This document shows, in pieces, positions 45,257 to 54,507 of a stretch of DNA of 64,000 bases; positions within the stretch are counted from its first letter, which is position 1; the number at the start of each line of letters is the position of its first letter. The DNA lies in assembly GCF_017814945.1 (NCBI RefSeq), contig NZ_JAGIPX010000043.1, positions 1 through 64,000 of the forward strand, written 5' to 3'. A model generated the notes under the pieces. That model did no database searches and had not been told where the DNA came from. It saw only the letters and a program-made list of their open reading frames with translations. The position numbers were made by a program, and so were the translations under genes. This stretch comes from Paraburkholderia sp. LEh10 (GTDB taxonomy: Bacteria > Pseudomonadota > Gammaproteobacteria > Burkholderiales > Burkholderiaceae).

Positions 45257-45628
45257 GTAGGCCTCCATCGGTAAGGGGCAAGCAGCGCGGTAGGGGCGGG
45301 GGATTCCGCCGATGGAGCCTCGACAAACAGGCATGAAACAGGTCGTGAAGCTGAACCTTCAGAGGCTGTCGGCCGCGCTTGATCGTTGAATCGTTGAAAC
45401 CAGTATGCTTTTTGCACGCGGCGCCGCCTATATGGATTAAGTCATAGCTGAAGGGTAAACCGCCGGCAAGACGGGTAAACTATCTTTAGACTGCTTAACC
45501 GGTGCGGGTGTATGACGGACCCCGGCCGGCTTTTATTCCCGATGTGATTCAATCGGCGGCGCGACCACAGAAAACGAAACAACCATCGACGGCGGGAGCC
45601 GGGCAGCCGGACGCAAAGGAGACCGCGC
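45257..45628. other. divergent promoter region between sigma-like gene and hybrid kinase
   Basis: No gene seen. The stretch 45421-45500 is comparatively AT-rich (for example ATGGATTAAGTCATAG and AACTATCTTTAGACTG) and probably carries the promoters. No clear regulator palindrome was found. Confidence 0.4.
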
Positions 45629-47470
45629 ATGCGGGCCGATCCAATCCAGCGTGCGATCGACGAAGACCTCGTGCGCGTGCTGTACGCGCAGGACCCGATT
45701 GCCTTCTTCACGCACTGGTTCTCGATTGCGGTGCTGGTGGCGATCTACTGGAATAACATCCCGCATCCGCATCTTTTCGCGGCCTGCTTCATCTTCTACG
45801 GGTTTGCCAACTGCGCGAGCCTGGCGCTGTGGATGTGCAAGCAACGCTGGCCCGAGGCCGTGTCGCCGCGCGCGTGGATCAACCTGCACGCCGCGCGCGG
45901 CGCGCTGCTCTACAGCGCGCCGGGGCTGGCGATCTGGTTCGCGTTCCAGAGCCCGCATACCGATCTGCCCATCCTGCACACCGTCATGCTCGTCACGCTC
46001 GCTGCGGGCGTGTTCATGTCGAACGGCTTCGACGTGGTGAACTTCGCGACGGCGATTCCTTTTCTGCTGCTGCCCGCGATCGTGCTGCACTTCGGCACGC
46101 ACACGTTCGACCGCACGATTCTCGCGATCGTCCTCGCGTTCTTCTTCTGCGCGATCAACGTGTACGCGCTCAGCTACCGCAAGCTGTTCCAGCGCGTCGT
46201 GCAGGCGCGCGTCGACCAGCAGGCGCTGGCGGAATCGCTTGCCGCGCAAAAGCTCGTGGCCGAGGAAGCAAGCCTCGCGAAGACGCGCTTCTTCGCCGCC
46301 GCGAGCCACGACCTGCGCCAGCCGCTGCATGCGATCGGGCTGCTCGCGGCGTCGCTGAACGACCCGTCGGCGACGTCCGCGCAGCATGCGAAGACGGCGA
46401 ACAACATCGCCAACAACGTCGAGGCGCTAAACCAGCTGTTCAACCAGGTGCTCGACCTCGCGCGGCTGGAAAGCGGCGTCACGCAGGTGATCAGGCTGCA
46501 TTTCCGGCTCTCGGAACTGTTCGACCGCGTCGGCAACCAGTACTGGCCGCAGGCGGCCGCGAAAGGGCTCGCGCTGCGCATTGCGCCAACGGATGCCGTG
46601 ATCCACGACGACCCCGTGCTGCTCGAGCGGATTCTCAGCAATCTGCTGTCGAACGCGGTGCGCTACACGGAAGGCGGCGCGATCTGGATGGGCTACCGGC
46701 GCGCGGGGCGGCGCGAGGGCGGCTATATCGAAGTGCGCGATTCGGGCATCGGCATTCCGGGGGCGGAGCAGGAGCGCATCTTCGAGGAGTTTTATCAGGT
46801 CGCCAATCCGCAGCGCGACGCGCGGCAAGGGCACGGCCTCGGGCTGCCGACCGTCAGGCGGCTCGTCGAGATGCTTGGCGGCACGCTGCAGTTGCGCTCG
46901 GCGCCGGGGCGCGGCTCGGTGTTCCGCTTCCCCGTGCGGGCGGGAGACCCCGCGCGGATCGTCGCCGGGCTGAACGACTCGGGTGCGAGCGGCGCGGCGG
47001 CGCCCGGACGCCGCGTGCTGTGCATCGACGACGAGCCGGCGATTCTCGAAGGCATTCAGAGCCTGCTCGGACGCTGGGGCTGCGTGGTGCGCGGCGTGCC
47101 CGACGAGCGCCACGCGCTTGCCGCCATCGACGAGGGCTTCATGCCCGACGCCGTGCTATGCGACTACCAGCTGGCGAACCACCGGACGGGCGCGCAGGCG
47201 CTGGGCGCCGTGCGCGACGCGTTGCGGCGCCGCGGCTGCGAGCACGTCGTCACGCTGCTGATTACGGGCGATATGGCGTCGGTGGAACTGGAGGCGCTCG
47301 CGCTGCAAGGCATTCCCGTGCTGCACAAGCCCGTAACGCCCGCGCGGCTGCGCCGCACGCTGGAGATGCTGTGGCAGCAGCCGGGCGTTGCCATGCGCGC
47401 TTCGCCCGATCAAGGCCCCGATGGCCGCGCGCCCGGCGCGGTTCAACAGCCGGTGACGACGCGCGGCTGA
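45629..47470 (+). CDS. membrane hybrid sensor histidine kinase/response regulator
   Basis: A 613-residue protein. Five or six membrane helices occupy residues 25-182. A short coiled coil leads to the HisKA H-box FFAAASHDLRQPLHAIG (His227), the N box LLSNAVRYT, the G1 motif RDSGIGIPG and the G2 motif GHGLGLPTV. A receiver domain (about 461-585) has CIDDEP, phospho-acceptor Asp512 (LCDYQL) and Lys in LHKPV. No periplasmic sensor loop of size is present, so sensing is probably in the membrane. AAGGAGA precedes the ATG. The unpaired NarL-type regulator at 48255-49007 is a likely partner. Confidence 0.88.
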   Translation: MRADPIQRAIDEDLVRVLYAQDPIAFFTHWFSIAVLVAIYWNNIPHPHLFAACFIFYGFANCASLALWMCKQRWPEAVSPRAWINLHAARGALLYSAPGLAIWFAFQSPHTDLPILHTVMLVTLAAGVFMSNGFDVVNFATAIPFLLLPAIVLHFGTHTFDRTILAIVLAFFFCAINVYALSYRKLFQRVVQARVDQQALAESLAAQKLVAEEASLAKTRFFAAASHDLRQPLHAIGLLAASLNDPSATSAQHAKTANNIANNVEALNQLFNQVLDLARLESGVTQVIRLHFRLSELFDRVGNQYWPQAAAKGLALRIAPTDAVIHDDPVLLERILSNLLSNAVRYTEGGAIWMGYRRAGRREGGYIEVRDSGIGIPGAEQERIFEEFYQVANPQRDARQGHGLGLPTVRRLVEMLGGTLQLRSAPGRGSVFRFPVRAGDPARIVAGLNDSGASGAAAPGRRVLCIDDEPAILEGIQSLLGRWGCVVRGVPDERHALAAIDEGFMPDAVLCDYQLANHRTGAQALGAVRDALRRRGCEHVVTLLITGDMASVELEALALQGIPVLHKPVTPARLRRTLEMLWQQPGVAMRASPDQGPDGRAPGAVQQPVTTRG

Positions 47471-47852
47471 GCCCGCGTCGGGCAGCATGTCGCCGTCGAC
47501 CTGACGACGACTGCGCCTGAGCGGCGGACGTCGTATCGAAGCGTGGTCACGTTGGCCGCGTCATTCTGCGTCAATTCCGCCTCCTACCCACCGAACGGCA
47601 CGGCGATTCCACGACCGCGTCTTCCGCTTCTGCGTCAGCTTTTTTGAGAAGTTTCTGATCGACTGGGGGCGTGTCTGGCTGCTGAAATAAGCCCATTCGC
47701 GATAACGGCGGCTGTTCGGGGTCCGGCGTCGCGTGGCGACGGGCAGACGTCACGCCCGTCGCTTCATCCGCTGCCCGCAGCGAAATCCCAGTCAACCTGT
47801 CGCGCCCGGCTCGCTTGTGCAGGCGCGGCTATCGAATCATTGAGGTGTAGAA
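47471..47852. other. intergenic region, nothing recognised
   Basis: About 380 bp between the hybrid kinase and the small membrane protein. No convincing gene, RNA or terminator. A weakly paired segment near 47560-47640 was not strong enough to call. Confidence 0.4.
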
Positions 47853-48170
47853 GTGGACGGACATCCTTCCGACAGGCTCGTCGCCGGTGTGCTGCTTGGT
47901 GCGCTGGTGACGGCGTCTTTGGTCATCGGCTTGCTGTATCTGGGCATTCCCGCCGGGCGCCACGCAAATATGGCGGCGCGGCTCGGTCTGCCTGTCGGGC
48001 TGTCGTGCGCGCTGCTGTTTCCGATGCCGTTGCTGCACCGCACGCTGCTGCGCGAGCGCCGCAGCCAGTTCGTGCTCGACGAAGATCTCAATGCGGTGCT
48101 GCTTGGCCGCGTGATCGGCGTGATCGGCGGCGTCGCGCTCGGCGTCACGCTCGCGACTGAACTGCTGTAA
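47853..48170 (+). CDS. small membrane protein
   Basis: A 105-residue protein with three hydrophobic segments (about residues 8-32, 44-58 and 84-104) and a basic loop (HRTLLRERRSQF). The start is a GTG at 47853 with GAGGTG upstream. A strong intrinsic terminator follows at 48216, which supports its being a transcribed gene. No family recognised. Confidence 0.6.
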   Translation: MDGHPSDRLVAGVLLGALVTASLVIGLLYLGIPAGRHANMAARLGLPVGLSCALLFPMPLLHRTLLRERRSQFVLDEDLNAVLLGRVIGVIGGVALGVTLATELL

Positions 48171-48215
48171 CGGCGGCGCTTGCTCGCGGCTCCGAAAGGG
48201 GGCGCGCCTTTCGGA

Positions 48216-48242
48216 CGGCGGCAATTGGTTGCCGCCGTTTTT
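48216..48242 (+). terminator. intrinsic terminator
   Basis: CGGCGGCAA pairs perfectly with TTGCCGCCG across a TTGG loop, followed by TTTTT. It is canonical for plus-strand transcription, ending the transcript of 47853-48170. It lies 12 bp before the stop of the convergent response regulator gene and could serve as a read-through barrier for it. Confidence 0.85.
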
Positions 48243-48254
48243 CTTCAGGTCACG

Positions 48255-49007
48255 CTAAAGCGTCTTGCCGGCTTCGAGCCAGCCATTGATGACGGCGATC
48301 GCGGTCGCGCGGTTATGCACGCCGAGCGCGCGGAAAATCACGGACAGATGGACCTTGATCGTGCCTTCGGCGACGCCGAGATCGCGCGCGATCATCTTGT
48401 TGGTCCAGCCGCGATGCACGAGCCGCATGATCTCCTGCTGACGCGGCGACAGATTTTCCAGCAAATGCTGCTGATGCGGCTGCAGCGCTTCGACACGAAC
48501 GGCGGCTTCCGCTTCGGGCGGCGCGGCCGTGGTTGCCTGCTGCGCGTTGGCGGCGGCCGTGGCACCTGCCGTCGCGGCGGGTTCCACTGACGCGGCCTCG
48601 CGCGTGCCGAGGAGGCTCAGCGCTTCCATCGGCACATACGCACCGCCCGACAGCACCAGTTCGATCGCCTTGAGCATCACGCTGGCCGGCTGGCGCTTCG
48701 GCACGAAGCCGAGCGCGCCCGCCGCGAGCACGGCGCGCATCTCGTCCGGCGATTCCTCCGCCGACAGCACGACGACGGGCAGCGCGGGATTGGCCTTCAA
48801 CAGCGCTTGCAGTGAAGAGGCGCCCGTCATGCCGGGCATATGCAGATCGACGATGGCGAGATCGTGGTTCGCGTCTGGCCTTGCAGCGGCGGCCAGCGTT
48901 TCCCAGCTATCGGCCTCGTCGAATATGGCGTCGGGATCGAGTCCGCGCAGCAGACCTTTGACGCCCTGGCGGATCAGTTCATGATCGTCGGCTACAAGAA
49001 ACTTCAT
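48255..49007 (-). CDS. NarL/LuxR-family response regulator
   Basis: A 250-residue regulator. The receiver domain has D7/D8 (VADDHE), phospho-acceptor Asp54 (AIVDLHMPGM), Ser in VLSAEES and Lys in FVPKRQ. An Ala-rich linker (about residues 137-170) leads to a LuxR-type HTH: LSPRQQEIMRLVHRGWTNKM, IARDLGVAEGTIKVHLSVIF. GGAGA precedes the ATG at 49007. It has no cognate kinase directly beside it; the hybrid kinase at 45629 is the nearest candidate. Confidence 0.9.
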   Translation of the reverse strand: MKFLVADDHELIRQGVKGLLRGLDPDAIFDEADSWETLAAAARPDANHDLAIVDLHMPGMTGASSLQALLKANPALPVVVLSAEESPDEMRAVLAAGALGFVPKRQPASVMLKAIELVLSGGAYVPMEALSLLGTREAASVEPAATAGATAAANAQQATTAAPPEAEAAVRVEALQPHQQHLLENLSPRQQEIMRLVHRGWTNKMIARDLGVAEGTIKVHLSVIFRALGVHNRATAIAVINGWLEAGKTL

Positions 49008-49660
49008 GATGTCTCCGCTCGGCCCTGCCGGTGTTGTGCCCATGTTGTCGGTCGGGACGGCAGCGGACGACGCGCTCCCCGGCGCGCGCCGTCCGTGCGC
49101 AAGGCCGCGCCGCGCACGGGGCGTGAGCCGCCCGTTGCGCGCCGCAACCCGCTGCACTCCCTGCGGCCCGACCAGCGGTGGGCCGTCCATGCAGCAACAG
49201 CTTGTTTTGCTTGCTACGCCGCGATCATATGCCTGATCGTCGGACGGGTCATGCCCGTTGCGGATCGGCTGCGCCGGCATTGCGACTGGCGCCTGTCTGT
49301 CCGCGGCTCGTGGTTCGCGCCGGCCGTCCGGAATGCAACGGCATCGGCGTGAGGTCATCGAGTGGTCGGGTCTCGCTCGCGCCCCGCTGCGGCTTCGCCG
49401 GAAAGCCCGGCGCGGTCGTCGCGGTTTGGCGCGTGTGGTTCTTTGGGTTTGTACGGCACTGCATCGGTGGCCGGACGTGCATCGGTGTCGCGGCCTGCTA
49501 CGTAGACGAGCCTCGCGGAAGGATTTTGAAGGCCGACGGCCGACGAGAAAAGGCCGGGCCTGGGGCTTATGCGCGGCACGAGGCGACGGCCGGTTCGAAG
49601 CAGGATCGAGAAGGACGCGACGCGCGCTGCGCATCGGTTGATCGCGCCGCGTCCGGCCAT
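49008..49660. other. gene-free region between response regulator and bd oxidase operon
   Basis: About 650 bp. Several open frames exist on both strands but all have Arg/Ala/Gly-rich composition typical of non-coding high-GC DNA and lack ribosome binding sites. No repeat or terminator was recognised. The promoter of the response regulator lies at its left edge. Confidence 0.45.
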
Positions 49661-49810
49661 TCAGGTGATGGCAAACAGCGTCGCGTTCATCAGCGCCTTG
49701 AACGCATAGCCAACGATCATCGCGCCGCCCACGCCGCCGCACCACAGCGCGATGAACCAGACCCAGCCGGGCAGGCGGCGCGCGGGCTTAGTGGTAGTGG
49801 GCGTCGCCAT
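49661..49810 (-). CDS. DUF2474-family small bd oxidase subunit
   Basis: A 49-residue protein (MATPTTTKPARRLPGWVWFI and one long membrane helix with WCGGVGGAMIVGYAFKAL). Its start lies inside the 3' end of cydB, overlapping by 23 bp on the same strand. DUF2474 and CydX-like single-helix proteins accompany bd oxidases and stabilise them; position and form fit that role. It is short enough to be missed by automatic calling. Confidence 0.82.
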   Translation of the reverse strand: MATPTTTKPARRLPGWVWFIALWCGGVGGAMIVGYAFKALMNATLFAIT

Positions 49811-50789
49811 GGCGCACCTTGCCGCGAAAGACCCAGTAGCCGAGCGTCGTGTAGCCGATGATGATCGGGATGATGACGGCCGCGCCGACGAGCGTGAACA
49901 TCTGGCTCGAACGCGGAGCGGCCGCCTCCCAGAGCGTGACGCTCGACGGAATCGCGTACGGCCACAGGCTCACGAGGAGCCCGACATAGCCGAGCAGCAC
50001 GAGACCGAGCGCCATCATGAACGGCGTATTGTGATGCCGGTCGCGCACGGCGCGGCGCATGAAGTACGCGCAGATCGCAACGAGGAACGGCACGGGCACG
50101 AGGCGCCAGAAGAGACCCGCGTCGAACCAGCGCTGCGCGATGTCGGGTTCCTGCAGCGGCGTCCACAGGCTCACGACGACGATGAAGCCGAGCAGCACGA
50201 TCGTCAGAGGCCACACGACGCGATGCAGCCGGCGTTGCAGGTCGCCTTCCGTCTTCGCGACGAGCCAGCAGCAGCCGAGCAGCGCGTACGTGACGACGAG
50301 CCCGAGGCCCGTCAGCAGCGAGAACGGCGTGAGCCAGCCGAATGCGTCGCCCGAGAAGCGGCCATCGACGACGGGAATGCCTTGCAGGAACGCGCCGAGC
50401 GCGACACCCTGGAAGAACGCCGCGCCCGTCGAGCCGCCGATGAACGCGAGATCCCAAAGATGCTTCGTGCGATTTGCCTTCGCGCGGATCTCGAACGATA
50501 CGCCGCGGAAAATCAGGCACGCGAGCATGAACACGAGGGGCAGATAAAGCGCCGAAAGCACCGTCGAATAGACGACGGGAAACGCCGCGAACAGCCCCGC
50601 GCCGCCGAGCACGAGCCACGTTTCGTTGCCGTCCCAGACGGGCGCGACGGTGTTCATCATCAGGTCGCGCTCTTTCTCGTCGGGAAAGAACGGAAACACG
50701 ATGCCGATGCCCAGATCGAAGCCGTCGAGCACGATATATATGAACAGGCCCAGTGCGATGATCGCGGCCCAGACTACGGTGACATCCAT
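49788..50789 (-). CDS. cydB: cytochrome bd-type quinol oxidase subunit II
   Basis: A 333-residue membrane protein with eight to nine helices. WAAIIALGLFIYIVLDGFDLG, FPFFPDEKERDLMMNTVAPVWDGNETWLV and FEIRAKANRTKHLWDLAFIGGS are diagnostic CydB/CioB blocks. It is encoded 27 bp after cydA and overlaps the DUF2474 gene. With subunit I it reduces O2 to water using ubiquinol and takes part in microaerobic or stress respiration. Confidence 0.93.
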   Translation of the reverse strand: MDVTVVWAAIIALGLFIYIVLDGFDLGIGIVFPFFPDEKERDLMMNTVAPVWDGNETWLVLGGAGLFAAFPVVYSTVLSALYLPLVFMLACLIFRGVSFEIRAKANRTKHLWDLAFIGGSTGAAFFQGVALGAFLQGIPVVDGRFSGDAFGWLTPFSLLTGLGLVVTYALLGCCWLVAKTEGDLQRRLHRVVWPLTIVLLGFIVVVSLWTPLQEPDIAQRWFDAGLFWRLVPVPFLVAICAYFMRRAVRDRHHNTPFMMALGLVLLGYVGLLVSLWPYAIPSSVTLWEAAAPRSSQMFTLVGAAVIIPIIIGYTTLGYWVFRGKVRHGDAHYH

Positions 50790-50816
50790 TTTTCTCTCGC
50801 TGGTATCGAAGGTGTT

Positions 50817-52223
50817 TCAGGCGTCGATCATCTGATCGACGGCGGAAAGCGGGCGGCGCGCGGTGCGCTGCGGGCCATCGGGCACGCCGTCCGGCGTCTT
50901 GCCCGGCAGCGCGGGGCCCGAGCGCATCAGCTTGAACATGTAATAGATGCCCGTGCCGAACACGAGGAAGTAGATGACGACGAACGCCATCAGCGAAATG
51001 CCGACCTGTTGCGCGGAGAGCGGCGACACGGCTTCGACGGTGCGCCTCACGCCGTACACGACCCACGGCTGGCGGCCCACTTCCGTCGTGACCCAGCCCG
51101 CGAGCAGCGACAGGAAACCCGTCGGCCCCATCACGATCGCGATGCGGTGGAACCACTTCGCGTCATACAGCTTGCCGCGCCGGCGCAGCGCCCACGCGAG
51201 CACCGCGAAGCCGATCATCGCGACGCCGAGACCCGCCATCACGCGGAAGCTCCAGAACACGATCGTCGAATCCGGCCGATCTTCTTTCGGAAAGCTCTTC
51301 AGCCCGCGGATCTCGCCGTCCCAGCTATGCGTGAGGATCAGGCTGCCGAGGTGCGGAATCGATACCGCGTACTTGGTCGTTTCTGCCTGCATGTCGGGGA
51401 TGCCGAACAGGTTCAGCGCGGTGCCGCCTTTCTCCGTGTCCCACAGCCCTTCGATCGCCGCGATCTTCGCGGGCTGGTATTCACGCGTGTTCAGGCCGTG
51501 CGCGTCGCCGACGAAGGCCTGCACGGGCGCGAGGACGAGCAGCATCCACAGCGCCATCGAGAACATCTTCTTCACCGCGTTGTCGCGCCGGCCCTTGAGC
51601 AGATGCCACGCGCCGACAGCCGCGACCACGAGCGCCGTGACGATGAACGCGGCAATCGCCATGTGCGCGAGACGGTACGGGAACGACGGGTTGAAGATGA
51701 TCTTGAACCAGTCGACGGGGACGACGCGGTTGTCGACGATATCGAAGCCTTGCGGCGTCTGCATCCAGCTATTGGACGCGAGAATCCAGAACGTCGAGAT
51801 CAGCGTGCCGATCGCGACCATCAGCGTCGCGCCGAAGTGCGCGCGCGCGCTCACGCGCTGCCAGCCGAACAGCATGATGCCGAGGAAGCCCGCTTCGAGG
51901 AAGAACGCCGTCATCACTTCGTACATCAGCAGCGGGCCGGTGACGGGGCCGGCGAACGCGGAGAAGCCCGACCAGTTGGTGCCGAACTCATAGCTCATCA
52001 CGACGCCCGAGACGACGCCCATGCCGAAGGCCACTGCGAAGATCTTCGACCAGAACAGGCAAAGGTCTTTGTAGTAGGCCTTGCCGGTTTTGAGCCAGCG
52101 CCATTCGAGCACGGCGATGAAACTGGCGAGGCCAATGCTGAGCGCCGGAAAGATGATGTGAAACGAGACCGTGAACGCGAACTGCATGCGCGCGAGGTCG
52201 AAGGCGGAGATTGCGGTATTCAT
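50817..52223 (-). CDS. cydA: cytochrome bd-type quinol oxidase subunit I (cyanide-insensitive type)
   Basis: A 468-residue haem-bearing subunit. RMQFAFTVSFHIIFPALSIG carries the haem b595-ligand His (about residue 22), GRQPWVVYG and the GWVTTEVG segment are conserved, and the quinol Q-loop is short, as in the CioA subgroup of bd oxidases. The C-terminal 30 residues form a Pro/Gly-rich cytoplasmic tail. The ATG at 52223 begins the normal N-terminus (MNTAISAFDLARMQFA). First gene of the cydAB-DUF2474 operon. Confidence 0.93.
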   Translation of the reverse strand: MNTAISAFDLARMQFAFTVSFHIIFPALSIGLASFIAVLEWRWLKTGKAYYKDLCLFWSKIFAVAFGMGVVSGVVMSYEFGTNWSGFSAFAGPVTGPLLMYEVMTAFFLEAGFLGIMLFGWQRVSARAHFGATLMVAIGTLISTFWILASNSWMQTPQGFDIVDNRVVPVDWFKIIFNPSFPYRLAHMAIAAFIVTALVVAAVGAWHLLKGRRDNAVKKMFSMALWMLLVLAPVQAFVGDAHGLNTREYQPAKIAAIEGLWDTEKGGTALNLFGIPDMQAETTKYAVSIPHLGSLILTHSWDGEIRGLKSFPKEDRPDSTIVFWSFRVMAGLGVAMIGFAVLAWALRRRGKLYDAKWFHRIAIVMGPTGFLSLLAGWVTTEVGRQPWVVYGVRRTVEAVSPLSAQQVGISLMAFVVIYFLVFGTGIYYMFKLMRSGPALPGKTPDGVPDGPQRTARRPLSAVDQMIDA

Positions 52224-52393
52224 GTGTCCGAATCCGTAAACAGACAACGCGCGTCGACTGATGTCGGTGCGCACTGCGTCGTGTGCAGATGGAGGCAAGC
52301 GTAGGGGATTGCGGGCGGTTTTGCTGCGATGCGAGCTGTGGCGATATGGCACATGCTCGCGCTGCGATGAACGCGTTTTATTGAGATAAATGT

Positions 52394-52407
52394 TTGATCG
52401 AGATCGG
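52394..52407. promoter_or_regulatory. weak FNR/ANR-like box upstream of cydA
   Basis: TTGAT-N4-ATCGG matches the FNR consensus TTGAT-N4-ATCAA at 8 of 10 positions and lies about 170 bp before cydA. Oxygen-dependent control of bd oxidases by FNR/ANR is well known, but this site is imperfect. Confidence 0.3.
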
Positions 52408-52533
52408 ATTTTTGTCGTGGCGATCGGCTCGTGTCTTGCGGGCGCTCAAGCGGAAAGTGCGGCAATCGACCGCGTCGCAGCACGCTGCGTGTGACGGTTG
52501 CGCGACGGTTTGCCTATCGGCGTCCGAAACAGA

Positions 52534-52565
52534 CAGGCCGTAAGCGTTCGCACGCTTGCGGCCTG
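52534..52565. other. 13-bp stem-loop
   Basis: CAGGCCGTAAGCG pairs with CGCTTGCGGCCTG (one G-T pair) across a 6-nt loop. No gene end is near on the plus strand, so it may terminate an unseen transcript, belong to a small RNA, or bind a regulator. Confidence 0.5.
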
Positions 52566-52999
52566 TTGTCGCGGATGATCGAAACCGCTTGCGCGTCAGG
52601 CGGGATCGGATCACAGACAGCCGCCCGTCGCTCAGTTCTCACGTTTGACGTGCATCCGCGAAGCGGTATGCATCGCGCAGATATGCGAGCGCCGTTCTCG
52701 ATTGCTCATCGACCTGTTGGAATCGGCGCGCGGCTTCGTTATGCCGCGCAGCGTAGGGGCGCTGGGCATCTTTGACCGGGCAGGGTTGGGTTGACCCGTT
52801 CGAGACGAGCGCAAATCTGCCTCGTGGAAAAGGTCGTCGCCAGCAATGATCGAAGCCGGCGCTTGAGTGGCGCTCGCCTGTTTAGCGCGGATGATCCATG
52901 CGCGGAGTGAGCCTCGTTGATCTGATAGCTCGCGAATGGGCACTCTTCTCTCATCTCCTCACGCACCAGGGCACCGCAAAAACTTCGGGAAAGGGCCGC

Positions 53000-53134
53000 T
53001 CAGAACAGACCATGCAACAGGCCCCTGATCTGTTGGATCAACAGATCTGTTACTCCCATCGCTTCGGTTGCGAAATAGCACACGCCACCCACCAGGACGA
53101 GTGCTATCAAACCCATCTTCAAATCGTCGCTCAT
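53000..53134 (-). CDS. 44-residue membrane protein
   Basis: Reads MSDDLKMGLIALVLVGGVCY, continuing to end in GLLHGLF. One membrane helix (about residues 7-24) is followed by a short amphipathic segment. GGGAGG stands directly upstream of the ATG at a good distance, the strongest evidence that it is translated. Codon use fits the genome. Function unknown. Confidence 0.55.
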   Translation of the reverse strand: MSDDLKMGLIALVLVGGVCYFATEAMGVTDLLIQQIRGLLHGLF

Positions 53135-53706
53135 CGCGCCTCCCATTTCCTACTACCCCCGGGATTTGGGATGGTCCAAAAACATATTGTTTCTGAAAGT
53201 ATGTAAGTGGCAAGTAGTCGTTGCTGTACGGTACCTCACACATTGGAAAGCTGGGGTATGCGTTCGCACATGCCGACCGCTCTTGATCGTGGATTGAAAC
53301 GATTTTGAGGGCGCCGCGTTGGCGTGGAATGATCTCGCAGGCTCGGACACCGCTTTCTCTCGCCTCGCGCTCGCAGACCTGGGTCACTGACGACGGCGAT
53401 CGTTGTGCTGATCGGCCTCCAGGCGCTCGTCACGCTGATGTTGTTCGGCACGCAAACCGATCGCGGGATATGAGCGCCTCAATATGCGCGGCGACTCTGC
53501 AGCGGAACCGATGGTAACGGGCTGACGAGCGGCGGCGCGGTGATCACGCTCGTTGCGGGTGCAATCAGTCGGCGCGATGACGGCGTTCGTTTCAAAGTGC
53601 CGACGAATTCCATCCGTATTCACGGAAATTGCGTCCGGTATGTGCGCGAGAGGAGCCGAATCTTCTTGTCCATGTTGCCGATCTGATTTTATGGTCACAG
53701 GTCGAG
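53135..53706. other. gene-poor stretch, nothing recognised
   Basis: About 570 bp with lower GC than the window average and several in-frame stops on all strands. No gene, terminator or repeat was supported. Confidence 0.4.
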
Positions 53707-53844
53707 CTATTCGTTATCGAATGCGATCGACACAAGCAGCAGCAAAATGGACGACCAGATGAACAGATCGCCGAACAGATTGGACGTGCCAAAGCCAGCG
53801 CCTGCCATTGCGCTTGAAAGCAAGAAAGCGAGCTCGCTCATCAT
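53707..53844 (-). CDS. possible 45-residue membrane protein
   Basis: MMSELAFLLSSAMAGAGFGT followed by a hydrophobic helix (IWSSILLLLVSIAF) and an acidic end. The composition is protein-like, but no convincing ribosome binding site is seen upstream. Tentative. Confidence 0.3.
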   Translation of the reverse strand: MMSELAFLLSSAMAGAGFGTSNLFGDLFIWSSILLLLVSIAFDNE

Positions 53845-54507
53845 GAGCACAGCATGATGAGGGTTGCATTGCGTCGCTTTGCTTCTGCTTTTTTCGCGTC
53901 GCTGTACATCATCGAGTAAGCAAAAAAGAGTCATCGATTTCCGCATTCGCGTGAATGTGAATGTTTCCACGTGCGCGCGGGGCGTGTCCGTGCGCGAACG
54001 CATACAGCGTCGTATCGAAAGTGACTTTCATGATGTTCCCGAGGGCGGGTATCAGTAAGGCAAGATCCGGCCAGGAGCGGTCGTCCCAACGCGTTCTCAC
54101 GCGGTGATTCGAAAGTCAGCTGCTTTCCCGACAACGGGCATATAAGCCGTCGATCCTCTAACTCTCGCGGCGAGAAGCTTCTCTCTGCTGGATAGGCAAC
54201 TGACTATTGCCGGCGCTCTCAACGTCAGTTCGTTGTTGAAGGAAGCGATCCGCGTCCAAGCCTCGTTGAGACTCGCTGGGGTTTTGGGCGGGCTGGGGTT
54301 CCGGCGCGGCATGCCCCAGCTGGCAGATGTCAGGGGGCCGGGGTAGGCCTGGCGCACTATTTATTCGTATGAACGCGCGTTGCCGCACATTGGGCCCGCG
54401 AGCGGGCCCCTAGACTCCCTCTCGGACGGCGTGGAAATGAGCGCTTCGAAATAGGCGCCGGCCCCGTTCACAACATGACCGAAAGAATCCAACGCACGGG
54501 GGAGCAC
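53845..54507. other. gene-poor stretch, nothing recognised
   Basis: About 660 bp with mixed GC and no supported gene. The last 40 bp (54465-54507) lead into the ribosome binding site of the hypothetical gene at 54508. Confidence 0.4.

Larger units (their letters stand above)
52224..52999. other. promoter region of cydAB and gene-poor stretch
   Basis: About 780 bp with no convincing gene on either strand. It holds an FNR/ANR-like half-conserved box at 52394-52407 and a long stem-loop at 52534-52565, listed separately. Confidence 0.45.

Noticed and set aside
49717..51156. A 479-codon minus-strand frame across cydB
   Set aside because: It overlaps cydB in another frame and shows no domain; cydB and the DUF2474 gene explain the region.
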